In this document: piece by piece, positions 1 to 8,050 of the stretch
Numbering within the stretch: the stretch's first letter is position 1
How the letters are laid out: each line of letters opens with the position of its first letter
NCBI GenBank assembly: GCA_035325705.1
Contig: DAOKZI010000020.1
Location: 18,018-82,017 of the forward strand
Length of the DNA: 64,000 bases
Reading direction: 5' to 3'
Source: Ga0077536 sp035325705
Lineage (GTDB): Bacteria; Pseudomonadota; Gammaproteobacteria; Ga0077536
The notes under the pieces: generated by a model
What the model was told of the DNA's origin: nothing
Databases searched by the model: none
Seen by the model: the letters and a program-made list of their open reading frames with translations, nothing else
Translations under genes and position numbers: made by a program

Positions 1-946
1 CGCCCGCCATGGCCGCGGCTATGCCGCGCGGCGGATGATAGTCGGCCACGGCGTCGGTCGCTTCGAACACCAGCGCATCGCAACCGGCGCCGAAACTCAG
101 CACGAGTATCCTGTCGCCGGGCCGTGCCCGCTCGAGCGCGCCGGCGAGCATCAAGAGCCCGTGAGCCGTCCCGGTGTCACCGCAACGGGCCGAATAATCG
201 TCCGCAACCGCGCCTGGATCGATGCCAATCTTCTTCGCCGTCGCTTCGATGACACCGGTCAGGCAGCTCGGCAGGCAGAAATGCCTGATATCCGCAGCCG
301 ACACACCGGCGTCGGCGAGCGCCGACTTTGCCGCCGCGACGGCAAGCTTTCCGTAGCCCTCCTCGCGCACCCAGCGCTCTTCCCAGTAGTAATCGTACGG
401 CTCGCCGGCGGCACGAAAGTGATCGATGAAACACTCGGCGCGAGTGGCGGCGCCGATCAATCTGGCGATGAGGCGATCGCGGCCCACCGCCACGGCGACG
501 GCCCCGGCGCCATACTGCAGCTCCTGAACGCTTCCCGGCCTGGCGAGACGTGCATCGGAGGCGATGACGAGCGTCGACCGGTCGTCCGCGCTGCGCAGCG
601 CAGAGAGCAGGGCCGACGTGCCGGCTCGCAGCGATCCACCGGTATCCATCGTCGTGACCGAATCGGCCAGCCCGAGCGCGGCAGCGATCACGCTTGCATT
701 CTGCAGGTCCGCAAAGGGCGGGCTGGTGGACGCGAAGACGATGGAACCCACATCGCTACAGTCGATGCCCCGCGCGGCCTCCACGCCCATCGTGATCGTG
801 TCCTCGTCCCAGCTCGCGAGGGCGCGACATCCTTTGGCCAACCCCTTCAGCGATGGAAAAGACCAGCTATGCGCAGCGGCGATGGCGGCTCGCTCCATGC
901 GGAGATGGGGCACATAAGCCCCTAATGCAGTGATGCCACGTTCCAT
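1..946 (-). CDS. HMG-CoA synthase-like thiolase-fold protein (partial, C-terminus cut by window edge)
   Basis: The minus frame is open from ATG at 946 (GAGGA Shine-Dalgarno about 7 bases upstream) to base 1, about 315 residues, so the C-terminus lies outside the window. The start MERGITALGAYVP and the pattern D-T-G-G-S-L-R-A-G-T-S-A-L near residue 97 resemble the bacterial 3-hydroxy-3-methylglutaryl-CoA synthase family, often fused to a DUF35 OB-fold. Aligned by eye to archaeal HMG-CoA synthase, the catalytic Cys is Leu, and the usual His and Asn positions also look replaced. It is the last visible gene of the ketone cluster and may cleave or bind an acyl-CoA. Classical thiolysis is doubtful. 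Confidence 0.75.
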   Translation of the reverse strand, partial: MERGITALGAYVPHLRMERAAIAAAHSWSFPSLKGLAKGCRALASWDEDTITMGVEAARGIDCSDVGSIVFASTSPPFADLQNASVIAAALGLADSVTTMDTGGSLRAGTSALLSALRSADDRSTLVIASDARLARPGSVQELQYGAGAVAVAVGRDRLIARLIGAATRAECFIDHFRAAGEPYDYYWEERWVREEGYGKLAVAAAKSALADAGVSAADIRHFCLPSCLTGVIEATAKKIGIDPGAVADDYSARCGDTGTAHGLLMLAGALERARPGDRILVLSFGAGCDALVFEATDAVADYHPPRGIAAAMAG

Positions 947-1083
947 TTCAATCCTCGATGTCGCGTCTGCGACGCTTGCAGCCCGCCTGCGAGCCTCATC
1001 TGCGACGTAGCCCCGGGATTCGTGCAGCGGCTTGCGTCCGCGCGGGCGCCGGGGCAGCGCGTGCGCTACCGTATGCGGTACGG

Positions 1084-1124
1084 CCTTTCGCGCAGAACCC
1101 CCGAAAGAGGGGCCATGCGAAAGG
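1084..1124. other. nested hairpin between regulator and thiolase-like gene
   Basis: CCTTTCGC (1084-1091) is matched by GCGAAAGG (1117-1124). Inside lies a second CCCC/GGGG hairpin with a purine-rich loop. A further small inverted repeat, TACCG-TATG-CGGTA, sits just before it at 1067-1080. No T-run follows on either strand, so it is not a standard terminator. It could be an attenuator, an operator or an mRNA processing site between the two cluster genes. Confidence 0.4.
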
Positions 1125-1224
1125 AGGCTGCGATCGAAGGTGGGATTGGCGGCACCTCACTCGAATCGGCACCGGGCAGTGGCGGTCGGCGCGGAAACGC
1201 CGTTGTGGGGCACGGTCGGATGGA

Positions 1225-4032
1225 CTACCCGAGCTCGCGCAGCAAATCCATCTGTCGCGCGCGGTGCACGGCCAGTGTGCGGCTGCTGACGCCGAGTTTC
1301 CCGTAGATGTTCTTCAGGTGCCATTTGACCGTTTCGGTAGCAAGCTTCAGGTTCTCGGCAGCTTCTTCGTTGGAAAGCCCCTGCGCGATCAGCGTCAGCA
1401 CCTCGCGTTCGCGCTGACTCAAAGCTTCGCTCAGATCGGACGCCGCTTTCGGGATCGGACCGGTTTCGCGCACTGCTTCATCGAGCTTCAAGGCGTTACG
1501 CAGACGGCCGAACCAGGGCGACCGGAGCATCGTCGCCGGGATCCGTCTGGCCGCAGTGAGCTCCCCGATGAGAGCGGCCGCCGCGTCGCCTTCGTCGCCG
1601 ATCGAGCGAATCATTTCGGCGGGTCCCGCGCAGTCCAGGGCGAGCGCCGTTTGCTCGAGCGCCGCTTTGTCCTGATTGCCCTGCTTCAGGGCAATCGCGA
1701 GCAGGATGCGCGTCCTGACCGCGGGATACGGGCGACTGGCCGGATTTTCATCGTCCATGATCCCGCGCAACAATCCGATCGCCGCGGCCGCGTCGTGCCG
1801 GTACAAGTGCATCCGCGCACGGGCCACGCAGCGCAGACGCCACGTCTCGGATGCGGCACAGGGGACGGCGGGCGGATGGGGATCGGTCATCGCTTCCAAG
1901 CGTTTCAGGGTACGCTCGGCATCGACGACACGGCCCTCGATCAGCCACAGCCGGACGTGCTCGGCCAGGGCGCTCGCTGCCAAGCGCAGCCAACGTCGGC
2001 GGCTGGCCACGACTTCGGCGCGTTCCAGGAAACCGTGCGCGGCCGCGAAGTCGCCGCGTACGCCCGACAAGCGGGCGAGCGCGACATAGGCGGAGCGTAC
2101 GGAATCGAGGAAACAGGCGTCGTCGATCAAGTCGAGCCGATCGGCGAGGAGCTGGTCGAGCTCGTCGAGCTCGTCCCATTCGTAATGCAGGGCGGCGAGC
2201 GAGCAGGCGACGAGTGTGGCCGCAGCCGAGCAGCGCCCGGCGTGGGATTCAGCGAGCTCGAGTGCTTGACGCAAATGCCGCGCACCGTCGAGCAGGCGGC
2301 CTTCCTGAATGTCGCAGCCGGCCAGCACACAGGCGCGGTAACTCGCGGTGAACAGGTTGCGACGCGGGTCGTCGAGGACCGGATAATGCTCGGGCTGAAG
2401 CACCGCGCGGGCCCGTTCGAGGTCGCCGCCGAGCATGTAACAGTGCGTCATGCCGTTGAGCAGCGCCTGGTATACCCAGACCGCATGCTCGTCGGCCGAG
2501 GGCGTGCCGGTGATCCAGGGGCGGCACTGCTCGCCGATGGTCAGCGCTCCGGCCGTATCGTCGCGCAGCGCCGTGATACAAAAGCGGAGGGAAAGCAGTT
2601 CGGCATCGATGCCTGTGGCGTCCCCGGGCGGCAGTGATCCCTCCGTCCGGGCGCGCGCGAGGTCCTCGACGACGGTCGCGGCCTCATCGAGCCGGATGGT
2701 CAGCAGAAGCGCCCAGGCCATTGCAATGCGAAGCCGCGTTCCGACCGCCGCGTCGGGTAACTTGCGCACCCAGGCCAGCAGGTCGTGCACGCGGCTGTCC
2801 TCCACCTCGCGCATGGCACACCGTTCTACCCATAGGCTCGCAAGATCGATCCGCTCGGCGGCCAACGCGTGCCGCACCGCCTCCGACCACAGTTCGTGAT
2901 CTGCAAACCACTGCGCGGCGAGCGCGTGCAGAGGCTTGAGCTGCTCGGGATGCCGGTGCGCCAGCTCATCGCGCAGAAACTCCGCGAACAGCGCGTGATA
3001 CCGGAACCAGCGGCCCTCGGAGTCCAGCACCTGGATGAAGAGACTCCGCTCGGCAAGCCGCTCCAGCATCTGCTTGCCGTCCGCAACGCCGGTCAGCGCG
3101 GTGGCGAGCGACCCATTGAGCCGCTCCAAGATCGAGGTGTGCAGCAGAAAATCCGCTTCATGGCCCGCGATGTGCGGGAGCACCGCCTCGGCCAGGTAGT
3201 CGTTCACGGCGCGATGCGTGCCGGAGAAGGATTGAATCACCGCCGTCGTGTCGGCCATGCCGCGCAAGGCTATCGCCGCCATCTGCAGCCCGGCGGCCCA
3301 GCCCTCGGTGGCTTCATGCAGCGAACGGGTCTGGCTCGCATCGAGGGTGAGGCCGCAGAACTCGTGCAGGAATCGGCGCGTGTCCCGGATGTCGAAGCGC
3401 ATGCTCGAGGCGTCTATTTCGACCAGCTCGTCCCTGGCCCGAAGATGAGCGAGCGGCAGAGAAAGTTCCGTGCGCGTGGCCACGACGAAGTGAAGATTGG
3501 GTGGGCCGCGCAGGATCAGAAAGGCGAGCAGGTCGAGTATCGGGCCGTGATGAACGCGATCGGCATCGTCGAGAATCAAGGTGATGCCATCGGAAATCCG
3601 TTGGAGCGCATTCACGAGCGAGGTCAGCGCCACCTTCGGGGAAGCGACCGGATCGTGGTTCAGCAGCTCTGGGATCTCCTCCGCGCGCGGCCCGAGCGCT
3701 TCGGCGAACGAAGTCTTGAGATAGGCCACGAGCCTGCTTGGGTCGTCGTCTTCGGCGTCGAGCGACAACCAGGCAACGATGTGTTTGTCGGCAATCAGAT
3801 GTTCACGCCAGTCCGTCAGGACGGTGGTCTTGCCAAACCCTGCCGGCGCGCGCACGACGCACAGTTTGCGGTCGCCGCCCAGCGCCAGCGTGCTCAGCAC
3901 GCTGGCACGTCGCACGATGTGGCGCGGTGAGCGAGGCGGCGCCAGCTTGGTACGAATGAGGCGCGTGGTGTCGGAGCTCGCGGGGTATCGCTTGGCCGGC
4001 ATCTGCGTCTGCCTTTTCGTGCTGTCGGGCAT
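1225..4032 (-). CDS. MalT-type LuxR-family ATP-dependent transcriptional activator
   Basis: This 935-residue protein has the large MalT/AlkS-type layout. An N-terminal STAND ATPase has a Walker A motif (APAGFGKTT, near residue 65), the middle is a long helical TPR-like region, and a C-terminal LuxR helix-turn-helix starts at LSQREREVLTLIAQG and continues through TVKWHLKNIYGKL. Such proteins bind ATP and an inducer, oligomerise and activate promoters. It begins 20 bases after the acyl-CoA dehydrogenase stop on the same strand, so it is probably co-transcribed with and regulates the ketone cluster. ATG at 4032 is chosen; ATG at 4002, with AAAGG upstream, is a real alternative. Confidence 0.9.
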   Translation of the reverse strand: MPDSTKRQTQMPAKRYPASSDTTRLIRTKLAPPRSPRHIVRRASVLSTLALGGDRKLCVVRAPAGFGKTTVLTDWREHLIADKHIVAWLSLDAEDDDPSRLVAYLKTSFAEALGPRAEEIPELLNHDPVASPKVALTSLVNALQRISDGITLILDDADRVHHGPILDLLAFLILRGPPNLHFVVATRTELSLPLAHLRARDELVEIDASSMRFDIRDTRRFLHEFCGLTLDASQTRSLHEATEGWAAGLQMAAIALRGMADTTAVIQSFSGTHRAVNDYLAEAVLPHIAGHEADFLLHTSILERLNGSLATALTGVADGKQMLERLAERSLFIQVLDSEGRWFRYHALFAEFLRDELAHRHPEQLKPLHALAAQWFADHELWSEAVRHALAAERIDLASLWVERCAMREVEDSRVHDLLAWVRKLPDAAVGTRLRIAMAWALLLTIRLDEAATVVEDLARARTEGSLPPGDATGIDAELLSLRFCITALRDDTAGALTIGEQCRPWITGTPSADEHAVWVYQALLNGMTHCYMLGGDLERARAVLQPEHYPVLDDPRRNLFTASYRACVLAGCDIQEGRLLDGARHLRQALELAESHAGRCSAAATLVACSLAALHYEWDELDELDQLLADRLDLIDDACFLDSVRSAYVALARLSGVRGDFAAAHGFLERAEVVASRRRWLRLAASALAEHVRLWLIEGRVVDAERTLKRLEAMTDPHPPAVPCAASETWRLRCVARARMHLYRHDAAAAIGLLRGIMDDENPASRPYPAVRTRILLAIALKQGNQDKAALEQTALALDCAGPAEMIRSIGDEGDAAAALIGELTAARRIPATMLRSPWFGRLRNALKLDEAVRETGPIPKAASDLSEALSQREREVLTLIAQGLSNEEAAENLKLATETVKWHLKNIYGKLGVSSRTLAVHRARQMDLLRELG

Positions 4033-4052
4033 CAAGCGAAGAGGTCGGGCAC

Positions 4053-5225
4053 CTAGGTCGTGGGCACTGCGGAATCCCGTCGTTCCGCGGGGAACAGCTC
4101 ACGTCCGATGATTTGCTTCATCACCTCGATGGCGCCACCGGCAATCCGCACGATGCGTGCGTCCGCGTAGGCACGGCCGATGGCGGAATCCATCAGGTAG
4201 CCGGATTCTCCAATCAACTGGAGGCATTCATCGACGACTTTACAATGGGTCGTCGTGACGAACATCTTGGCCATGGCCGCGTCGGTGGGCGAGAGGCGGC
4301 CGGCCATGAACTGCTCTATGCAGCGATCCGTCATGACCCGGGCAGCCGCGGTGTCGGTCGCGAGTTCGGCAAGCTTGAACTGTATGTGCTGGAGGAAGCG
4401 CGCTTCGTCATCGCCCATCCGCTCTCGGAGCCGGGATATGGTCTGGTCTATGCTGGACTCGCAGACCGCGGCGGAGCGGATGGCCTGCGCCAGGCGCTCC
4501 TGCGCGAGCTTGTGCATCATCACGCTGAAACCGCGGCCTTCATCGCCGATCAGGTTGGAGGCCGGCACACGGACGTCGGTGAAGAACAGCTCGGCGGTAT
4601 CCTGTCCCTGCAATCCCAGCTTCGGCAGTTTGCGACCCTTGACGAATCCGTCGCGCGTCGCTTCGACGAGAAACAGGCTCACGCCTTTCGCGCCTGCTGC
4701 GCGATCGGTCTTCGTCGCCAGCACGACGAAATCGCACAGATGGCCGTTCGAGATGAACACTTTCTGGCCGTTGATGACGAAGTCGTCGCCGTCGCGCACC
4801 GCGCGCGTGCGGATGGCCTTGACGTCGCTGCCCGCGTGCGGCTCCGTGATTCCCAAGGCACCAATGGCCTCACCCCGCACCATCCTGGGCAGCCACTCGC
4901 GTTTCTGGGCCTCGGTGCCGAAACCCGCGATATACGAGGCCACCATGTCGACGTGGACCATGAAGCCCGGCGCCGTTGCCCCGGCTCGGGCCAATTCCTC
5001 GAAAAACACCACGTCGTACAGATAATCCAGACCCGGGCCGCCGTAGTCGCGGGCGATCGTGCAGCACAGGAAGCCGGCGTCGCCGGCCTGGCGCCAGATC
5101 TGGCGGGGCACTTCTCCTCGCCTTTCCCACTCCCGGTGGTGAGGAACGATCTGGCTGGCGATGAAATCACGTGCCCGCCTCCGGAATGCCGCGTGCTCAT
5201 GCGAGAAGAGAGTGCGCTCTAGCAT
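4053..5225 (-). CDS. acyl-CoA dehydrogenase
   Basis: This is a 390-residue flavoprotein of the usual family length. The flavin/substrate signature GALGITEPHAGSDV lies near residue 120, and the C-terminal GGAIEVMKQIIGREL block places the catalytic base at Glu367, where most family members read GTNEI. It should introduce the alpha-beta double bond into an acyl-CoA and pass electrons to ETF. It starts 17 bases after the crotonase stop, on the same strand as the carboxylase genes, and supplies the first beta-oxidation step. The acyl substrate cannot be read from the sequence. Confidence 0.92.
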   Translation of the reverse strand: MLERTLFSHEHAAFRRRARDFIASQIVPHHREWERRGEVPRQIWRQAGDAGFLCCTIARDYGGPGLDYLYDVVFFEELARAGATAPGFMVHVDMVASYIAGFGTEAQKREWLPRMVRGEAIGALGITEPHAGSDVKAIRTRAVRDGDDFVINGQKVFISNGHLCDFVVLATKTDRAAGAKGVSLFLVEATRDGFVKGRKLPKLGLQGQDTAELFFTDVRVPASNLIGDEGRGFSVMMHKLAQERLAQAIRSAAVCESSIDQTISRLRERMGDDEARFLQHIQFKLAELATDTAAARVMTDRCIEQFMAGRLSPTDAAMAKMFVTTTHCKVVDECLQLIGESGYLMDSAIGRAYADARIVRIAGGAIEVMKQIIGRELFPAERRDSAVPTT

Positions 5226-5242
5226 GATTGCTGGCTCCTTCG

Positions 5243-6031
5243 CTAGCGACGCCGGAACCGGCGGAAGTCCGGCTTGCGCTTCTGCATGAACGCGCTTGCC
5301 CCCTCGGTTTGTTCGGCATTGCCTGCCATGTGGATCATCGCCTGCTTGGTCATCTCGAACGAGGGCGTGATCATGTCGAACCAGACGTTGGCGCCGATCT
5401 TGCTCAGTTCGAGATAGGAGGGACTACGGTCCAGCAGCATGTCGCACCACGCCTGCACGGCTTCGTCCAGCTCGTCCGAGGGCACGACCTTGTTGATCAT
5501 GCCGAGGGCCAGTGCTTCCTGCGCCGAGTATTGTTGACACAGGTAGACGACCTCACGCGCCTTTTTCTCTCCGATCGTCAGGGCGAGCAGGTTCGTGCCG
5601 CCGAAGAACGGGGAGCTGCCGATTTTCGGCCCGACTTGCCCGAAGGTCGCGTGCTCTGCCGCGATGGCCAGATCCGCGCACACGACGATTTCATTGCCAC
5701 CCCCGATGGCGGCGCCGTTCACCGCGGCGATGACGGGCTGACGGATCCGGCGCATCAGCCCCAACGCCTGCACGGCGGCATCGAAGAGCTTACGCGCCTT
5801 CTCGGGTGAAAAATCCTGCAGATCGGCCAGATACCCGCCCGCGCAAAATGCCTTGTCGCCGGCTCCTTTTACCACCACGACACCGATCGTCGGGTCTTCG
5901 TGGCAAGCCTGCAAGGCCTGGCCAAACTCCGCAATCATTTCATGATCGAAGGCATTGCGCCGCTCGGGGTGGTTGAAAGTGATCTGCGCGACGGCAGCGC
6001 TGCTCTCGAACAGAATGTGTTTATAGTCCAT
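5243..6031 (-). CDS. crotonase-superfamily protein of the MenB/BadI type
   Basis: The protein has 262 residues from ATG at 6031, preceded by a GAGGA site. It has crotonase oxyanion-hole segments (KAFCAGG at 60-66, NGAAIGGGNE at 105-114). The C-terminal EGASAFMQKRKPDF and the GEKKAREVVYLCQQY block resemble dihydroxynaphthoyl-CoA synthase and 2-ketocyclohexanecarboxyl-CoA hydrolase more than plain enoyl-CoA hydratase. In the MenB active-site loop GSFD, the Ser is kept (Ser139) but Asp is Pro141, so a true MenB is unlikely. Beside a ketone carboxylase and CoA ligase, a retro-Claisen or ring-opening role on a beta-ketoacyl-CoA is an attractive inference. Confidence 0.82.
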   Translation of the reverse strand: MDYKHILFESSAAVAQITFNHPERRNAFDHEMIAEFGQALQACHEDPTIGVVVVKGAGDKAFCAGGYLADLQDFSPEKARKLFDAAVQALGLMRRIRQPVIAAVNGAAIGGGNEIVVCADLAIAAEHATFGQVGPKIGSSPFFGGTNLLALTIGEKKAREVVYLCQQYSAQEALALGMINKVVPSDELDEAVQAWCDMLLDRSPSYLELSKIGANVWFDMITPSFEMTKQAMIHMAGNAEQTEGASAFMQKRKPDFRRFRRR

Positions 6032-6229
6032 GTGCGCGGTCCTCGGATGACTTGAATGAGCGTCTGTGGCGGTCGCCCGCCCGGAGTGTCGGGTCACGTG
6101 CGTGCCGGGCTCGAATGGCGTTGCCCGGCGATCATTCGAATTGCGGGTGGCTGGATGAGCGCTCGGCGGCCGAAAAACCCCGGAGCCTTCGCCGCTGCGG
6201 CTTTCAGCGCATCGAAGGAAAGCCGCCTC

Positions 6230-7087
6230 TCACGCATGGAGGGTGACTACGCCGTTATCCACGGCAACGACGTCGCGCTCGACCGCGCGGGTGCGGAAGG
6301 AGATCGTGCGACCGTCGACCCAGATCGATGTTGACAGGCGTTCGCCGGGATAGACGGGCGAGGTGAAGCGTACGGAAATCGAAGCGATCCGTTCGGGGTT
6401 TCCGCCGCAGGCCCCTTTGAGCACCGCATAGGCGGCCATGCCGAACGTGCCGAGCCCGTGAAAGATCGGGCTCGTGAAGCCGGCGCTCTTTGCGATCTCC
6501 GGATCCGCGTGGAGCGGATTGTAGTCACCGCTCAGGCGGTAGATCAGCGCTGCGCGCGGGTCGATCACGCTGTCCATGGACAGATCGGGCTTGCGCTCGG
6601 GTATCCGGTGCACGGGCGGCGCTCGATCGGTGGTACTGCCGCAGCCGCCATTGCCACGCAGCACCAGCGTCTGGCCGAGCGTGGCCAGCGGCGCGCCGGA
6701 ATCCGCGTCGGTCAATTCGCGCTCGAGGTAGAGCAGGGCGCCTTTGCCGGGTCCCTTGTCCACGATGTCGCGCACGCGGGTCAGGCCGACCACCCGGCCG
6801 CCGATCGGCAACGGCCGATGCAGGTGCAGGCGCTGCTCGCCGTGCAGCATCTTGACCCAGTCGATACCCGCCTCCGGCTTGCGATACCACGCACCCGGCG
6901 AGCACAGGACCACCGGCATCGTCGGCAGCGTCTGCAGGCCCGATTCGTAGGTGAAGCGCAGCTCTTCCGGACTCAGCGGATCGCTCGGCAGGCCGAGCCC
7001 CAGTGCGTAGAGTATGGTGTCGCGAAACCCGTAGCTTTGCGCCACGGGTTCGAACGGCCAATCCAGCAGCGTGCGGGGATTCAGCAT
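6230..7087 (-). CDS. MaoC-like (R)-specific enoyl-CoA hydratase 2
   Basis: This 285-residue double hotdog protein carries the hydratase-2 motif LSGDYNPLHADP at residues 185-196. Asp188 and His193 are the expected catalytic pair. The family hydrates trans-2-enoyl-CoA to (R)-3-hydroxyacyl-CoA. The preceding SDR resembles the dehydrogenase part of MFE-2, so the two genes look like a split multifunctional enzyme. ATG at 7087 has GGGTGAG upstream and lies 16 bases past the SDR stop. A GTG at 7123 would overlap the SDR and lacks a clear ribosome site. Confidence 0.9.
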   Translation of the reverse strand: MLNPRTLLDWPFEPVAQSYGFRDTILYALGLGLPSDPLSPEELRFTYESGLQTLPTMPVVLCSPGAWYRKPEAGIDWVKMLHGEQRLHLHRPLPIGGRVVGLTRVRDIVDKGPGKGALLYLERELTDADSGAPLATLGQTLVLRGNGGCGSTTDRAPPVHRIPERKPDLSMDSVIDPRAALIYRLSGDYNPLHADPEIAKSAGFTSPIFHGLGTFGMAAYAVLKGACGGNPERIASISVRFTSPVYPGERLSTSIWVDGRTISFRTRAVERDVVAVDNGVVTLHA

Positions 7088-7103
7088 CGGTCTCACCCGC
7101 TGG

Positions 7104-8012
7104 TCAGAGTTTGATGATTTCACCGCGCTCGTGGCTTTGCTTGGGACGCGCGGCGGCCACGATGCGCCGGACTTCGGGGCCGATGAGCGCAGGATCTTCC
7201 TGCGCCTCCATTTCGGGACCGTGGGTGTAACCTTCCAGCACCGCGAACCGGATCCCCCAGGCTTCGAAGATCCGGCCGTTGACCTCGCGCGATTCGGCGC
7301 TGGCGAGCCAGGTGGCGAGTGACGCGATCCAGGTCGGACTGCGTCTTTTCAGCACCTCCTCGGTGTAGGTCATGCCGGCGGTGAGCCGGGTGTTGGCCCG
7401 CGGAGCCAGCACGTTGACCGTGACGCCATAGCCGGCCGTGGCCATCTCCTGCGCCAGCACCAGCGAGAAACTCGCAATGCCCGCCTTGGCGGCGGCATAG
7501 TTCGTCTGGCCAACCAGGCTGCCGAACAGGCCGGAGTGCGAGGTCGTATTGAGGATGCGTGCGTCGTTGGACTTGCCGGCCTTCTTGTTGGCACGCCAGT
7601 GAGCCACCGCGTGAAAACAGGGCGCTGCAGTGCCCTTGAGGTGTACGCGTACGACTTGATCCCAGTCCGCCTCGGTCATGTTGACGAACATCCGGTCGCG
7701 CAGGATCCCGGCGTTGTTGATGAGGACGTCGAGCCGGCCGTAGACGTCCAATGCCTGCTGTACCATTTGCTGTGCCGCCGTCCAGTCCGAGACGTCGCCT
7801 CCGTTGACCACCGCTTCGCCACCGCAGGCGCGGATTTCGTCCACGACCGCTTGCGCCGGGCTCAGATCCGCGCCATTGCCGGCCGCGTCACCGCCGAGAT
7901 CGTTGACGACGATCTTTGCGCCGTGGCGGGCCAGCATGAGGGAGTAGTCACGTCCCAGTCCGCGGGCGCCGCCGGTGACGATGGCGACGCGGCCTTCACA
8001 CAGTCGATTCAT
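7104..8012 (-). CDS. SDR-family 3-hydroxyacyl-CoA dehydrogenase (MFE-2-like)
   Basis: This is a 302-residue short-chain dehydrogenase from ATG 8012, with GAGGA upstream. The NAD(P) motif TGGARGLG is at 13-20, NNAG at 99-102, Ser158, and YAAAK at 172-176. The TNYAAAK context and the extended C-terminus match the (R)-3-hydroxyacyl-CoA dehydrogenase unit of peroxisomal-type MFE-2 and related bacterial enzymes. Followed by a MaoC hydratase, it would oxidise the (R)-3-hydroxyacyl-CoA made by its neighbour. An open frame continues upstream into the ligase gene but has no sensible start there. Confidence 0.9.
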   Translation of the reverse strand: MNRLCEGRVAIVTGGARGLGRDYSLMLARHGAKIVVNDLGGDAAGNGADLSPAQAVVDEIRACGGEAVVNGGDVSDWTAAQQMVQQALDVYGRLDVLINNAGILRDRMFVNMTEADWDQVVRVHLKGTAAPCFHAVAHWRANKKAGKSNDARILNTTSHSGLFGSLVGQTNYAAAKAGIASFSLVLAQEMATAGYGVTVNVLAPRANTRLTAGMTYTEEVLKRRSPTWIASLATWLASAESREVNGRIFEAWGIRFAVLEGYTHGPEMEAQEDPALIGPEVRRIVAAARPKQSHERGEIIKL

Positions 8013-8050
8013 GAGCTGTCCTCGATAAGGATTCTGTTGCAGTGTGTGTG

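Noticed and set aside
958..2637. A 559-codon plus-strand open frame
   Set aside because: It lies antisense to the MalT-type regulator and has no recognisable domain; it is a high-GC shadow frame.
5243..6031. Assignment as MenB (dihydroxynaphthoyl-CoA synthase)
   Set aside because: The MenB active-site Asp is Pro, and no menaquinone genes are nearby.
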